Positions 7,724 to 17,005 of a stretch of DNA of 64,000 nt are shown piece by piece. The position numbers were made by a program, and so were the translations under genes. The notes under the pieces were generated by a model that saw only the letters and a list, made by a program, of their open reading frames with translations, did not search any database and had not been told where the DNA came from. Origin of the DNA: Methylobacterium bullatum (GTDB lineage Bacteria; Pseudomonadota; Alphaproteobacteria; Rhizobiales; Beijerinckiaceae); the NCBI GenBank assembly GCA_902712845.1, contig LR743504.1, positions 3,694,001-3,758,000 on the forward strand. The letters run 5' to 3'. The number at the start of each line of letters is the position of its first letter. Position 1 is the first letter of the stretch.

Positions 7724-8701
7724 TCAGATACTCCTAGTCTCCTTCAAGGATTCAGATGGAAGCTTGCCATATCGATCCCTGTACAGCTTACTAAATCGAC
7801 CGACATGGTAGAATCTGTATCGCATCGCGACGTCGGTGATACTCGAGAATTTGCCAGACAAGATCTCCTCCCGGGCGAGCGATAATCTTACTTCCGTCAA
7901 GAATGTTTTCGGCGTCGTGCCCAAATGATAACGGAATGCAATCTGCAGCGCACGATAGCTGCATCCTGCTGCGGCGGCTATGCTTTCGGACGAGATCGGA
8001 TCCAAAGCATGATGGACGATGAACTCTTTCGCGCGGCGCAGCTGGGCGGGCTTCGCTGCACGTGCCCCCTCGGATACTTCGGAGAATCGGGCATGCATCG
8101 CTTCGAGAAGCAGATCCATTGCAGCATCCGTCGCGCTTCTCGCGGCGTGGGTGCGAAGCGATTCGCACCCGAGCAACGAATCGACAAAGCCCATGAACAT
8201 GTCCCACAAGCCGGAGAACTTTGCCGGCAAGACATGCGGGGCGAGATTCCAGTCCGACGAAATCGGTCGGCCGGAGAATCTGATCCAAGCCTGTTCGAAG
8301 ACATCCCGATGAAGATAGAGGGTTTTCTGTTTAAAATTTGGACCGAAACAGAAGCTTATCGGTGTATCGGGCGAAAACACGACCGTTTCCCTCATGCGCA
8401 GGGACTGCTCATGGGCGCCTGAGAACGCAGTTCCACCCCCGAGGACAGTCGACGTGATAAGGAAAAAATCTCCGAAATTTTCCGGCTCGACACGAACCGA
8501 ACTGCTGTATGACAGATCAACGATCTTCAGACGGTCGATATTCCTGACCGTCAGGTCACATCTGAAGCGCATGTCGGATCGATTGATCGTCAACCGATGC
8601 GGGCAGAAGACGCCGGAGACGCGCGACACGGCTTCATCCGGATCGTAGGTCGCGGACGTCACGAGTGTGCGAGGATTCGATGGGTCAAGCCTGTTTCGCA
8701 T
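7724..8701 (-). CDS. AraC-family regulator (AraC_binding_2 type)
   Basis: A regulator of about 325 residues. The N-terminal part matches the AraC-binding-like sensor domain of NahR-independent aromatic regulators, and the C-terminal ~100 residues hold two helix-turn-helices (SSESIAAAAGCSYRALQIAF and SITDVAMRYRFYHVGRFSKLY, with the typical G-R-F-S-K-L-Y-R). An ATG at 8701 was preferred over one at 8728; neither has a strong ribosome site. It lies in the same orientation as, and downstream of, a transporter and an alpha/beta hydrolase, which it probably regulates. Confidence 0.85.
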   Translation of the reverse strand: MRNRLDPSNPRTLVTSATYDPDEAVSRVSGVFCPHRLTINRSDMRFRCDLTVRNIDRLKIVDLSYSSSVRVEPENFGDFFLITSTVLGGGTAFSGAHEQSLRMRETVVFSPDTPISFCFGPNFKQKTLYLHRDVFEQAWIRFSGRPISSDWNLAPHVLPAKFSGLWDMFMGFVDSLLGCESLRTHAARSATDAAMDLLLEAMHARFSEVSEGARAAKPAQLRRAKEFIVHHALDPISSESIAAAAGCSYRALQIAFRYHLGTTPKTFLTEVRLSLAREEILSGKFSSITDVAMRYRFYHVGRFSKLYRDRYGKLPSESLKETRSI

Positions 8702-8954
8702 ATGCCGATGGCCATCGCTGCCGCGCACCGCAGCCAGCCGCGCGGTACCTCATGACTGCCTCCGACACGATCAATGTCGAAGGACCGGACACCGCTCGTG
8801 CGGATGTACGGCCGGACTCCGATCTTCTCCCTTCCGGCTTGCTTTGGGAAGAGGATCTCCGAAGGAAACCACGCCGTTTCTGCCACCTGCATTCCGGCAG
8901 TCCCCGCTTCGAAAGAAAAGACTGCGCATTCACGTTCTCAGGGGGGACGCGCAA

Positions 8955-8999
8955 CTGCGTGGAATCGGACTCGTTGTCGATGGCGGGTACTCTAATTGA
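8955..8999 (+). pseudogene. Possible SDR C-terminal scrap
   Basis: One frame ends in G-I-G-L-V-V-D-G-G-Y-S-N before a TGA at 8997, which closely resembles the C-terminus of SDR dehydrogenases. No SDR core can be read upstream, so if real this is only a deletion remnant overlapping the end of the transporter gene. The rest of the 290-base gap between the AraC and transporter genes shows no gene. Confidence 0.3.
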
Positions 9000-9996
9000 A
9001 GTGTCCGACATAGCGCATGACGTAACGGTGACCTTCCGATCTGTTCTGTGCGCCAAACTCGTAATACGTGTTGAAAAAGAGAAAATTGTCTTTGTCGATC
9101 GACCAAAGTGCGCCCGGCCCTAGGCCGAATACGCGTTCGCGGCGTCCGGGAACGGAGACGCCGTTAGCCAAAGTATCAGTGATTTGCTGCAGCCAGTAGC
9201 CGTTCAATCCGACGAAAAAGTCTTTCGTCAACTTGTATTCGGTTGCGAAGTTCGCATGGAGTGCCTGGCCCGCCTGCGTCGTCAGAACGCCAGGGCCGAA
9301 CGTTACGCTCGGCCGGTCGTTCCTGGCGTTCCAGAGGTAATGGAACCGGCCCGATACGCTCCAGTTCGGCGTCAGGAACAGCGTGCCGGCGACATAGGGA
9401 TCAAAGGACAGGTAGTTCGATCCCGCGTTCACGGCGGCGGCAGGATCGTATTGGCCGGTCGGGATGATCACCGAGGCCTCGATGCGGCCCATGAAAATCG
9501 GGCCGTTCGCCCCCATCACGGGATCGCCTTGATAAAATGGGCCGATCAGAAGATCGCCAATACCTTCCCGCGCCTTGAGCACCGCACCGTTCAAGCCGTC
9601 ATTCACGCTGGCATGCGGGACACCGGGCAGGATAAGGTCGAGGCCGAAGGCGCCGGGTCCCACCTTGATAGGGGAGACGTAGATGAGCTGAGTGAGTTCC
9701 GCGATGACCGTCACATCCTCGCGGGGAAGCCCGAGACTGCGCCCACGGTTGTCCGTGAGACGCCCGGCCGAGTAGACCTGAAGGTATTGCGATGGATACC
9801 AGCCCGGCCCGGATGGCGGCGCGCCGTCGAAAAAGCTCGAGAAACCCAGATTGAGGGCCGGCAGGTCGTAGGCACGCGCGAAATCAGTGAAGCCGGCCAG
9901 CGCAGCAAAGGTGGCGCCAACGAGCATCTTTCGACGGACACGCCTGGACCTATGCACGGCCAGCGCCGGTGGCTTATCGGAGTGGAAACGTGGCAT
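8992..9996 (-). CDS. Outer-membrane transporter, phenol MetA-degradation type (copy 1)
   Basis: A 334-residue exported protein with an N-terminal signal (RRKMLVGATFAALAGF…ARA, cleavage before YDLP) followed by alternating beta-strand segments. It ends in F-N, fitting an outer-membrane beta-barrel. It belongs to the Phenol_MetA_deg/SphA-like group of putative uptake channels for aromatic or hydrophobic substrates. The protein at 21769–22785 is a close paralogue: both share Y-D-L-P, S-A-G-R-L-T-D-N-R-G-R-S-L-G-L-P and the C-terminal V-G-H-F-N. It neighbours an AraC gene and an alpha/beta hydrolase on the same strand. Confidence 0.8.
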   Translation of the reverse strand: MPRFHSDKPPALAVHRSRRVRRKMLVGATFAALAGFTDFARAYDLPALNLGFSSFFDGAPPSGPGWYPSQYLQVYSAGRLTDNRGRSLGLPREDVTVIAELTQLIYVSPIKVGPGAFGLDLILPGVPHASVNDGLNGAVLKAREGIGDLLIGPFYQGDPVMGANGPIFMGRIEASVIIPTGQYDPAAAVNAGSNYLSFDPYVAGTLFLTPNWSVSGRFHYLWNARNDRPSVTFGPGVLTTQAGQALHANFATEYKLTKDFFVGLNGYWLQQITDTLANGVSVPGRRERVFGLGPGALWSIDKDNFLFFNTYYEFGAQNRSEGHRYVMRYVGHFN

Positions 9997-10108
9997 CTCT
10001 ATCTTCCCTCTCCATATCGATCCAGCCCGCTCGGGCGAGTGCCATCGACTGTCGAATTGTGTGAATGATCTTATCGTCCGCAGGACATCATCGAGCGGGT
10101 GCTGGAGA

Positions 10109-10846
10109 TCAGTCTCGTCCGGCCCGGATAATGGCGTCGGCGAGCGCACCGGGCGCAGTAAACAGTATCTCGTGGCTGCCGCTGACCTGAATGAGCCGAA
10201 ACAACCCCAGCCGACTCGACATACGCGGGTGCCATCCGAATTCCGGACCTTGCGGCAGTGCGGTGTCTTCCGTGGCGTTGATGTACGAGCAGGGCACTCG
10301 GCCGCTGTGGACGATCTCGTAGAAGCGCTTCAGGTCGAGCTTGTCGGCGAAGGGCTGGAACGGCTCGGAGGAGAGCAGGTCGTAGGTTGCCCGGGCGGTC
10401 TCAAGATCCGCGTCGTTGACAAATGCCTCGCGCCAGACTGGGAACGGCATCGACACGGTGTTGTCCGGCGACGCGTTGGCGAGGTCGGTGAACATCTCGC
10501 GGTAATGCGGCGGAACCGCATCCAGCAAGCTCTCGCCGTCGTTGAGCACGAACGCGTTCCAGAATACGAGCCGCCTGACACGTTCGGCAACTTGTTCCAC
10601 GACTTTGGAGATAATGGTTCCGCCGTAGGAGTGCCCGAGCAGAACGAAGTCGTTGAGATCGTTGTCTTGAATGTATCGAACGATCGAGGCGGTACAGTCG
10701 GCGTGATTGACTGCTTTGCCTACGTCCTTGCCATGACCGGCAATGGTCGGGGTATGCACGTCATGGCCATGGGCGCGCAGTTTGTCGGCGACCGCAGTAA
10801 AAGTCTCGCCATCGTGCCAGGAACCGTGAACAAGTACGAATTTCAT
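10109..10846 (-). CDS. Alpha/beta hydrolase, EstC/hydroxynitrile-lyase-like
   Basis: A 245-residue alpha/beta hydrolase. The N-terminus M-K-F-V-L-V-H-G-S-W-H-D forms the oxyanion-hole loop, and G-H-S-Y-G-G carries the nucleophilic serine (about residue 72). A histidine in the C-terminal G-S-H-E motif completes the triad. The family includes plant-type esterases and hydroxynitrile lyases and many bacterial esterases. It is upstream of, and co-oriented with, the transporter copy 1, so uptake and ester hydrolysis of one substrate is plausible. The ATG at 10846 puts the first beta strand at the N-terminus. Confidence 0.85.
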   Translation of the reverse strand: MKFVLVHGSWHDGETFTAVADKLRAHGHDVHTPTIAGHGKDVGKAVNHADCTASIVRYIQDNDLNDFVLLGHSYGGTIISKVVEQVAERVRRLVFWNAFVLNDGESLLDAVPPHYREMFTDLANASPDNTVSMPFPVWREAFVNDADLETARATYDLLSSEPFQPFADKLDLKRFYEIVHSGRVPCSYINATEDTALPQGPEFGWHPRMSSRLGLFRLIQVSGSHEILFTAPGALADAIIRAGRD

Positions 10847-11229
10847 GACTTTCGCCCGAAAAAACTGAATTACCCCTTCAAAATACCGGGATTGCTGGTC
10901 GCTTAAAGTCAGAAAGCGCATCTATATCCAAAAAGCGAAAAAATCTGAAAGTTCTTCTGCCTATTGTATTGTCGCGATGACTGGTTATTGTGCTGCCTGC
11001 ACATGGAGCGACCGGTCGCGAACAGCCGTTGCGCGGCTCGGGCAGCGCGCGCCGACTGAGAATCTTTGGTGGGGCGGTCAGGTCTTGGTGATGTGAGCGC
11101 TTTCCGTCGAGCTGGACCCCACCGCGGCGTCATGGACCGCGACCTGAAGGAAGGCTGATCGGCGCGCCTGCTCGCGATCGGGAGAGCGCCCGCCCGGGAG
11201 GGCATTCCGTGAGGTCGGCTCCGGGGCCG
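10847..11229. other. Intergenic stretch, no gene seen
   Basis: The left part (10850–10990) is AT-richer than its surroundings and probably holds the promoter of the hydrolase. On the minus strand it contains one GGATA, the core of the AraC-like site described at 18150, but no second copy at the same spacing. The right part (10990–11229) is GC-rich with no convincing protein or RNA gene. Confidence 0.5.
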
Positions 11230-11688
11230 TCAGCCTCTCCCCTTGCGACGGGAGGGCTCGCGGGGCGCGATCCCGTCATGCGCGGAGCGTTTGAGGCGGG
11301 CCAGGCTGTCCGTCAGCGTCGTGAGTTCGGCCTCCGAGAGGCCGGCGAACAGCTCGTCGACCCAGCCGCTATGGGCCTCCGCCATGGTGCGGAAGGCGGC
11401 ACGGCCCGCATGGGTCAGGCGGATGATCTGGACACGACGGTCGGTCGGCGAGGATTGGCGGGTGATGTAGCCGTTGGCCAGCAACTTCTCGACCACGGCC
11501 GTGACGTTACCGGCCGAGACCATCAGGAGCTTCGAGGCTTCGCCGAGCACCAGCCCGTCCTCGGCCTTGTCGAGCTGGGCCAGAAGATCGAAGCGCGGCA
11601 GCGTGAAGTCGAACTGCTCGCGCAGGCGCGAGCGGATCTCGTTCTCGATCAGCGTGGTGCAGGTGAGAAGGCGCAGCCACGCGCGCAC
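11230..11688 (-). CDS. MarR-family transcriptional regulator
   Basis: About 152 residues with the MarR winged helix: helix 1 W-L-R-L-L-T…E-N-E-I, L-P-R-F-D-L-L-A-Q-L-D, the recognition region L-M-V-S-A-G-N-V-T-A-V-V-E-K-L and the wing D-R-R-V-Q-I-I-R-L-T. A GTG at 11688 gives the normal family length. An alternative GTG at 11841 would overlap the upstream gene's stop but adds 51 unrelated residues. Similar MarR proteins near CoA-dependent aromatic pathways usually respond to the aryl-CoA. Likely operators are the palindromes at 6551–6627 and 14317–14372. Confidence 0.85.
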   Translation of the reverse strand: MRAWLRLLTCTTLIENEIRSRLREQFDFTLPRFDLLAQLDKAEDGLVLGEASKLLMVSAGNVTAVVEKLLANGYITRQSSPTDRRVQIIRLTHAGRAAFRTMAEAHSGWVDELFAGLSEAELTTLTDSLARLKRSAHDGIAPREPSRRKGRG

Positions 11689-11837
11689 GGTCGTACGCGC
11701 GTCCCGCCCCTCCGCCCCCGCCGAAACGCCGCCGTCTGCTGTCTCACCCAAAACCAGAACCCCGGCGCGATCACCGCCCCCGAGGGCATCAGCCCGATTT
11801 CGTCGCGCAACGCAAATACGAGCGGACGCACCCCCGC

Positions 11838-14270
11838 TCACGGTGTGTCGGCCGAGGGCCGTACCCGCAATTCGGCTCGGGTCCTGGGACGCCCGCGCAG
11901 CTTGAGATCCTCCAGCTCCGCGCGGTCGCGCCCTGAATTGCGAAAGACCTGATCCTTGCCGGGGGCATACTGGGGTGGGCAGTGAATCTCCTCCGCGCCG
12001 TACCAGGCCGCCGCCCGTAGGGTGAAGCCCGGATCAGCGAGATGCGGACGCCCGAGGGCGACGATGTCCGCCCGGCCCGCCGCCAGGATGGTGTTGATCT
12101 GGTCCGGCGTCGTGATGTTGCCCACGCACATGGTCGCCGTGCCGGCTTCGTTGCGGATCCGCTCCGCGAAGGGTGTCTGGAACATCCGCCCGTAGAGGGG
12201 GCGCGAGGCGGCGACGGTCTGGCCGGTGGAGACGTCGACGAGGTCGACGCCGGCCTCGCGGAAGGCGTTCGCGATCGCCACCGAGTCCTCCGCTGTCAGG
12301 CCGCCCTCGGCCCAGTCGGTGGCCGAGAGGCGCACCGACATGGGCTTGTGGAAGGGCCACGCCGCCCGCATCGCCGCGAACACCGCAAGGGGAAAGCGCA
12401 GCCGGTTCTCGAGGCTGCCGCCATAGGCGTCCGTACGGTGGTTCGTGAGCGGCGAGAGGAAGCTCGCCAGCAGGTAGCCGTGGGCGCAGTGCAGTTCCAG
12501 CATATCGAAGCCGGCCCGCTCGGCGCGGTGCGTGGCGGAGACGAAATCGGCGGTCACCGCCTCCATGTCGGCGCGGTCCATCTCCCGCGGCACGGTGCTG
12601 TCCGGGAAATAGGGAAGGCTCGAGGCCGACATCACCTCCCAGCCGCCCGTGTCGAGGGGGCGGTCGATGCCCTCCCACATGAGCCTGGTCGCACCTTTTC
12701 GCCCGGCATGGCCGAGCTGGAGACAGAATTTCGTCGCCGCGTTCGCGTGGACGAATCCGACGATGCGGCTCCAGGCCGCTTCCTGTTCGTCCGTGTAGAG
12801 CCCGGCGCAGCCCGGCGTGATGCGAGCCTCGCGCGAGACGCAGGTCATCTCGGTGAACATCAGGCCCGGGCCACCCATGGCCCGCGCGCCGTAATGGACG
12901 AGGTGGAAGTCGTTCGGAACGCCGTCCTTCGCCGAGTACAGGCACATGGGCGACATCGCGACCCGGTTGGGGATCACCATCTCGCGCAGGCGGAGGGGCT
13001 GGAACATCGGCGCGGCGGGCCTGTCGAGGGAGACGTCGAAGCCCGCCCGCCGCACGCCTTCGGCGAAGGTGCGATCCATCGTGGCGACGAAGTCGGGCGC
13101 GCGCAGGCGCAGGTTGTCGTAGGTGATCGCCTTCGCGCGCGTCATCGCCCCGAAGGCGAACTGCACCGGCTCGAAATTCAGGTAGCGCGCCACGTGCTCG
13201 AACCAGACGAGAGAGACGTCGGCCGCGTGCTGAATCTTCTCGACCGCCTCGCGCCGCCCGCTCTCGAAGCGGCCGAGGGCCGCGGAAACCTCCGGCTCGG
13301 CCACCAGGGCCTCGTAAAGCGCGATGGCGTCCTCCATGGCGAGCTTGGTGCCGGAGCCGATGGAGAAATGCGCCGTGGCCTTGGCGTCGCCGAGCAGGAC
13401 CCGGTTGCCGCGCACCCAGCGTGCGTTGCGGATCATCGGGAATTGCCGCCAGATCGAGCGGTTGGTGAGCAGCGGATGCTCACCCAGGAAATCGGCGAAG
13501 ACGCGTTTCATGAAGGCGGCCGAGCCGGCCTCGTCGAGTCCGCCGAGCCCGGCGCGCGCGAACGTATCGGGGTCGGTCTCGAACACCCAGGTCGAGCGTC
13601 CGCGCTCATACTGATAGGCATGGGCGATGAACGGTCCCCACTCCGTCTCACGGAACAGGAACGTGAAGGCGTCCAGCGGCTTGGTCGACCCCATCCAGAC
13701 AAAGCGGTTCGGCCGCAGGTCCACCGTGGTGCCGAAATGCTCGGCGTGGCGCTGCCGGTAGACGCTGTTGATGCCGTCGGCCACGACGACGAGGTCATGA
13801 TCGTCGAACGCCTCCGCGTCGGCCTCCGCCTGGAAGACCATCTCGACGCCGAGGGCGAGGGCGCGCTCCTGCAGGATGCTCAGCAGGGTCGATCGCGCGC
13901 AGCCGCAGAAGCCGTTGCCGCCAATCCGGTGGACCTCGTCCTTCACGTGGATGGCGATGTCGTCCCAGTAGGCGAATTCCCGGGTAATCCGGGTGTAGCT
14001 TTCGGGATCGTAGCGCTCGAAAATGTCGAGGGTGGCGTCCGAGAACACCACTCCGAATCCGAAGGTGTCGTCGGGCCGATTGCGCTCGTAGACGGTGATC
14101 CGCGCGGCCGGGAACCGCTTCCGGACCAGGATGGACAAGTAGAGGCCTGCCGGACCCGCGCCCACGACGGCGATGCGCAGGGCCGCGGCCCTGCTCCGGC
14201 TCCCGCCCGCGGGCGCTTCGCCCGGCCGAGCTTCCGGACCGACGGCATTGACCTTGGTGACCGCACCCAT
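11838..14270 (-). CDS. Bifunctional aryl-CoA monooxygenase/reductase (2-aminobenzoyl-CoA or salicylyl-CoA type)
   Basis: An 810-residue two-domain flavoprotein. Residues 1 to ~410 form a salicylate-hydroxylase-like FAD monooxygenase (G-A-G-P-A-G at 37–42, [12 protein letters not shown] in the FAD region). From about 425 to the end is an old-yellow-enzyme domain starting M-F-Q-P-L-R-L-R and containing the L-H-C-A-H-G-Y-L-L loop. This fusion is the known architecture of 2-aminobenzoyl-CoA monooxygenase/reductase and salicylyl-CoA 5-hydroxylase. A GGAGG ribosome site precedes the ATG at 14270. It is divergent from an aryl-CoA ligase. The ligase and RidA neighbours favour an aminobenzoyl-CoA substrate, which remains an inference. 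Confidence 0.9.
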   Translation of the reverse strand: MGAVTKVNAVGPEARPGEAPAGGSRSRAAALRIAVVGAGPAGLYLSILVRKRFPAARITVYERNRPDDTFGFGVVFSDATLDIFERYDPESYTRITREFAYWDDIAIHVKDEVHRIGGNGFCGCARSTLLSILQERALALGVEMVFQAEADAEAFDDHDLVVVADGINSVYRQRHAEHFGTTVDLRPNRFVWMGSTKPLDAFTFLFRETEWGPFIAHAYQYERGRSTWVFETDPDTFARAGLGGLDEAGSAAFMKRVFADFLGEHPLLTNRSIWRQFPMIRNARWVRGNRVLLGDAKATAHFSIGSGTKLAMEDAIALYEALVAEPEVSAALGRFESGRREAVEKIQHAADVSLVWFEHVARYLNFEPVQFAFGAMTRAKAITYDNLRLRAPDFVATMDRTFAEGVRRAGFDVSLDRPAAPMFQPLRLREMVIPNRVAMSPMCLYSAKDGVPNDFHLVHYGARAMGGPGLMFTEMTCVSREARITPGCAGLYTDEQEAAWSRIVGFVHANAATKFCLQLGHAGRKGATRLMWEGIDRPLDTGGWEVMSASSLPYFPDSTVPREMDRADMEAVTADFVSATHRAERAGFDMLELHCAHGYLLASFLSPLTNHRTDAYGGSLENRLRFPLAVFAAMRAAWPFHKPMSVRLSATDWAEGGLTAEDSVAIANAFREAGVDLVDVSTGQTVAASRPLYGRMFQTPFAERIRNEAGTATMCVGNITTPDQINTILAAGRADIVALGRPHLADPGFTLRAAAWYGAEEIHCPPQYAPGKDQVFRNSGRDRAELEDLKLRGRPRTRAELRVRPSADTP

Positions 14271-14316
14271 CGCATCCTCCCGGATCGTCCGGCCGACTCG
14301 CCGTTGGCCCGCAACA

Positions 14317-14372
14317 TGCTTGAGGCTTAAAGCACCTTGCGCGATCCGGCAAGGTGCTTTAAGCCTGAAGCA
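14317..14372. promoter_or_regulatory. Large palindrome, putative MarR operator pair
   Basis: A near-perfect inverted repeat with 23-base arms (14318–14340 and 14349–14371, one mismatch) and an 8-base centre sits between the divergent bifunctional oxygenase and ligase genes. Each arm contains the motif TGCTTTAAGCCTSAAGC, itself an imperfect palindrome and almost the same as motifs at 6551–6627. The position covers both promoters, fitting repression of both operons by one MarR protein released by an aryl-CoA ligand. Confidence 0.6.
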
Positions 14373-14426
14373 TTCCGGCGGACAACGTGGTCCGTCCGGT
14401 CCGATCCCGAACGCGAGGGCCTCACC

Positions 14427-16094
14427 GTGGATGCGCCGTCCGAACTCGCCAGGGGTATTGCTCCCCCCGTCCTCGATACCTTTCCCCGCGACCATCTTCC
14501 GCCGCGCGACACCTGGCCCGACCTGCTCGTCGCGCTGCCGGACCTGCGCTACCCCCGCCGCCTGAACTGCGTGACGCAGTTCCTGGACCGTTGGATCGCC
14601 GAGGGGCGTGGCCATGCCCTCTGCCTGATCGGCGAGCATGAATCGCTCACCTATCGCCAGCTCTTCGAGCGTGTGAACCGCATCGCAAACGTGCTGGTGA
14701 ACCGGCTCGGCCTCCGGCCCGGTAACCGCGTGCTCCTGCGCTCGGGCAACACGCCGATGATGGTGGCGACCTACCTCGCCGTGCTGAAAGCAGGGGGCAT
14801 CGTCGTCGCCACCATGCCGCTGCTGCGGGCACGGGAGATCGCCTATCCGCTGAACAAGGCGCAGATCGCCATTGCCCTGTGCGATCGTCGCCTCGCGGAT
14901 GACATGGAGGGTGCGCGCGCCCACGCGCCGGGCCTGGAACGGGTGGTCTACTGGGGCGGCGGGCCCAACTCCCTCGAGGCATTGATGAGCGCCGAGAGTC
15001 CGTCCTTCACCGCCGTCGACACCGGGGCAGACGAGGTCTGCCTCATCGCCTTCACATCCGGGACCACGGGGGAACCGAAGGGAGCGATGCACTTTCACCG
15101 CGACATGCTCGCGATCTGTGACACCTACGCCCGGCACGTGGTCCGGGCCGGGCCGGACGATCGCTTCATCGGTTCAGCGCCCTTCGCCTTCACCTTCGGC
15201 CTCGCCATCATCCTGTTCCCGATGCGGGTCGGCGCTTCCGCCGTCGTTCTGGAGAAGGCCGGTCCCGAGGATCTGGCCCTGGCGATCGGACGTGAACGGG
15301 CCACGATCTGCTTCACCGCGCCGACCGCTTATCGGGCCATGCTGGCCAAGCGCACGGCCTACGATCTCTCGTCCCTGCGCCGCTGCATTTCGGCGGGTGA
15401 ATCCCTCAACCGGGCGACCTTCGACGCCTGGAAGACCGCGACCGGCCTGACGCTCCTCGACGGCATCGGCGGCACCGAAATGCTGCACATCTATCTCGCT
15501 TCTCCGGAGGAAGAGGTACGCCCCGGCGCCACCGGCCGGCCGGTGCCAGGCTATGAGGCCCGCGTGGTCGACGACCAGGGTCACGAGGTGGCACCGGGGA
15601 CGATCGGGCGCCTCGCCGTGCGCGGTCCGACCGGCTGCCGCTACCTCGCCGATCCGCGCCAGACCACCTACGTCGTCGACGGCTGGAACTATCCGGGCGA
15701 CAGCTACCTCATGGATGAGGACGGCTACTTCTGGTATCAGGCCCGCTGCGACGACATGATCGTCGCCTCCGGCTACAACATCTCCGGGCCGGAAGTGGAG
15801 GCTGCCCTCCTGCGCCATCCAGACGTGCTCGAATGCGGCGTCGTCGGCGCCCCCGATCCCGAGCGCGGGACCATTGTCAAGGCTTACGTGGTCCTCGCCC
15901 CCGGCGCGACGGTCCACGCAAAGACGCTTCAAGATTTCGTCAAGGCCGAGATCGCGCCCTATAAGTATCCGCGCGCCATCGAGTACGTTGCCTGCCTGCC
16001 CAAGACGGCCTCCGGCAAGATCCAACGTTTCGAGCTGCGCCGGCTCGCCGCCGAGCAGGCCGCCGCCGGGGCGTCGGTCTCGGTGCCGGCATGA
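14427..16094 (+). CDS. Benzoate-CoA-ligase-family aryl-CoA ligase (2-aminobenzoate type)
   Basis: A 555-residue class I adenylate-forming enzyme that activates an aromatic acid to its CoA thioester through an acyl-AMP. The A3 P-loop [11 protein letters not shown] lies near residue 209. G-I-G-G-T-E-M-L follows near 348, and the C-terminal catalytic lysine is in K-T-A-S-G-K-I-Q near 526–533. A GTG start at 14427 matches family N-termini (…[10 protein letters not shown]). It heads a four-gene operon and overlaps the next gene by ATGA. The neighbouring fused oxygenase suggests anthranilate or salicylate as the acid. Confidence 0.9.
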   Translation: MDAPSELARGIAPPVLDTFPRDHLPPRDTWPDLLVALPDLRYPRRLNCVTQFLDRWIAEGRGHALCLIGEHESLTYRQLFERVNRIANVLVNRLGLRPGNRVLLRSGNTPMMVATYLAVLKAGGIVVATMPLLRAREIAYPLNKAQIAIALCDRRLADDMEGARAHAPGLERVVYWGGGPNSLEALMSAESPSFTAVDTGADEVCLIAFTSGTTGEPKGAMHFHRDMLAICDTYARHVVRAGPDDRFIGSAPFAFTFGLAIILFPMRVGASAVVLEKAGPEDLALAIGRERATICFTAPTAYRAMLAKRTAYDLSSLRRCISAGESLNRATFDAWKTATGLTLLDGIGGTEMLHIYLASPEEEVRPGATGRPVPGYEARVVDDQGHEVAPGTIGRLAVRGPTGCRYLADPRQTTYVVDGWNYPGDSYLMDEDGYFWYQARCDDMIVASGYNISGPEVEAALLRHPDVLECGVVGAPDPERGTIVKAYVVLAPGATVHAKTLQDFVKAEIAPYKYPRAIEYVACLPKTASGKIQRFELRRLAAEQAAAGASVSVPA

Positions 16095-16582
16095 ATGCGG
16101 CGGGCCGCGCGCCGGCGCCGGTGCTGGCGCATCAGGACGGTCTCTTCAGCGTGCCCCTGCGCGTGCGCTTCTCCCACTGCGACCCGGCCGGCATCGTGTA
16201 CTTCCCGCGCTGGTTCGACCTGCTGAACGGCGTCGTGGAAGACTGGTTCACGGACGGGCTCGGTCTCGATTACCGGGGCTTCCACGAGGAGCGGGGCATC
16301 GGCCTCGGCTACGGACACGCCGCGGCGGATTTCCTTAGGCCTGGCTTCTGGAACGACCGCCTCGATGTTTATCTCCGCGTCGCACGGATCGGCAGCGCCT
16401 CGCTGGAGCTCGCCCTGACGGCGTTTCGCGACGCGGAGCCCGTGCTCGCCGCCCGCCTCGTCATCGTCACCACCGCTCTCGCGGAGCGCCACGCGATCCC
16501 CCTTCCCACCGATCTGCGCGTGGCGGCCGAGCGCTACCGCGATGCCCAGCCACAGAACCACGCATCCGGAGACAGCCCGTGA
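16091..16582 (+). CDS. 4-hydroxybenzoyl-CoA thioesterase-family hotdog protein
   Basis: A 163-residue hotdog protein with the 4HBT active-site helix H-C-D31-P-A-G-I-V-Y-F-P-R-W-F, where the aspartate is the catalytic residue of the Pseudomonas-type enzyme. It would hydrolyse an aryl- or alicyclic-CoA thioester to free acid and CoA. The start overlaps the ligase stop (ATGA) and its own stop overlaps the RidA start (GTGA), so the three are translationally coupled. It may release a ring-hydroxylated acid or a stalled CoA adduct. Confidence 0.9.
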   Translation: MNAAGRAPAPVLAHQDGLFSVPLRVRFSHCDPAGIVYFPRWFDLLNGVVEDWFTDGLGLDYRGFHEERGIGLGYGHAAADFLRPGFWNDRLDVYLRVARIGSASLELALTAFRDAEPVLAARLVIVTTALAERHAIPLPTDLRVAAERYRDAQPQNHASGDSP

Positions 16583-17001
16583 GCACCATGATCGAGACCC
16601 CGCGCCGGAGCGCCGCCTTCCTGCAGCCCACCGGCTGGCCTGTGCCGCGTGGATACGCCAACGGCATGGCCGCCTCCGGCCGGCTCGTCGTCACCGGCGG
16701 CGTCGTGGGCTGGGACGAGACCGAGCGCTTCCCCGATGGGCTCGTCGCCCAGGTCGATCAGGCCCTCCGAAACATCCGGGCGATCCTGGCGGAGGCCGGC
16801 GCCGAGCCGCACCACCTCGTGCGGCTGACGTGGTACGTCACTGATATGGACGCCTATCTCGAAGCCCGGCGCGACCTTGGCGGGATCTACCGTGACGTGT
16901 TCGGCCAGCATTTCCCCGCCATGGCCCTGGTACAGGTGGTACGCCTCGTCGAGCCGCCGGCCCTGGTCGAGATCGAGGCCACCGCCGTGATTCCGGAGTA
17001 A
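16579..17001 (+). CDS. RidA/YjgF-family protein
   Basis: A 140-residue RidA-superfamily protein with V-T-G-G-V-V-G-W-D near the N-terminus and R-L-T-W-Y-V-T-D-M-D-A-Y in the core. It ends in V-E-I-E-A-T-A-V-I. RidA proteins hydrolyse enamines and imines, releasing ammonia. This suits the known aminobenzoyl-CoA route, where the fused oxygenase yields a 2-amino-5-oxocyclohexene carboxyl-CoA that must lose its amino group. The arginine usual for classical RidA is not in its standard context, so it may belong to a Rid subfamily. Translationally coupled to the thioesterase. Confidence 0.85.
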   Translation: MSTMIETPRRSAAFLQPTGWPVPRGYANGMAASGRLVVTGGVVGWDETERFPDGLVAQVDQALRNIRAILAEAGAEPHHLVRLTWYVTDMDAYLEARRDLGGIYRDVFGQHFPAMALVQVVRLVEPPALVEIEATAVIPE

Positions 17002-17005
17002 GCCG

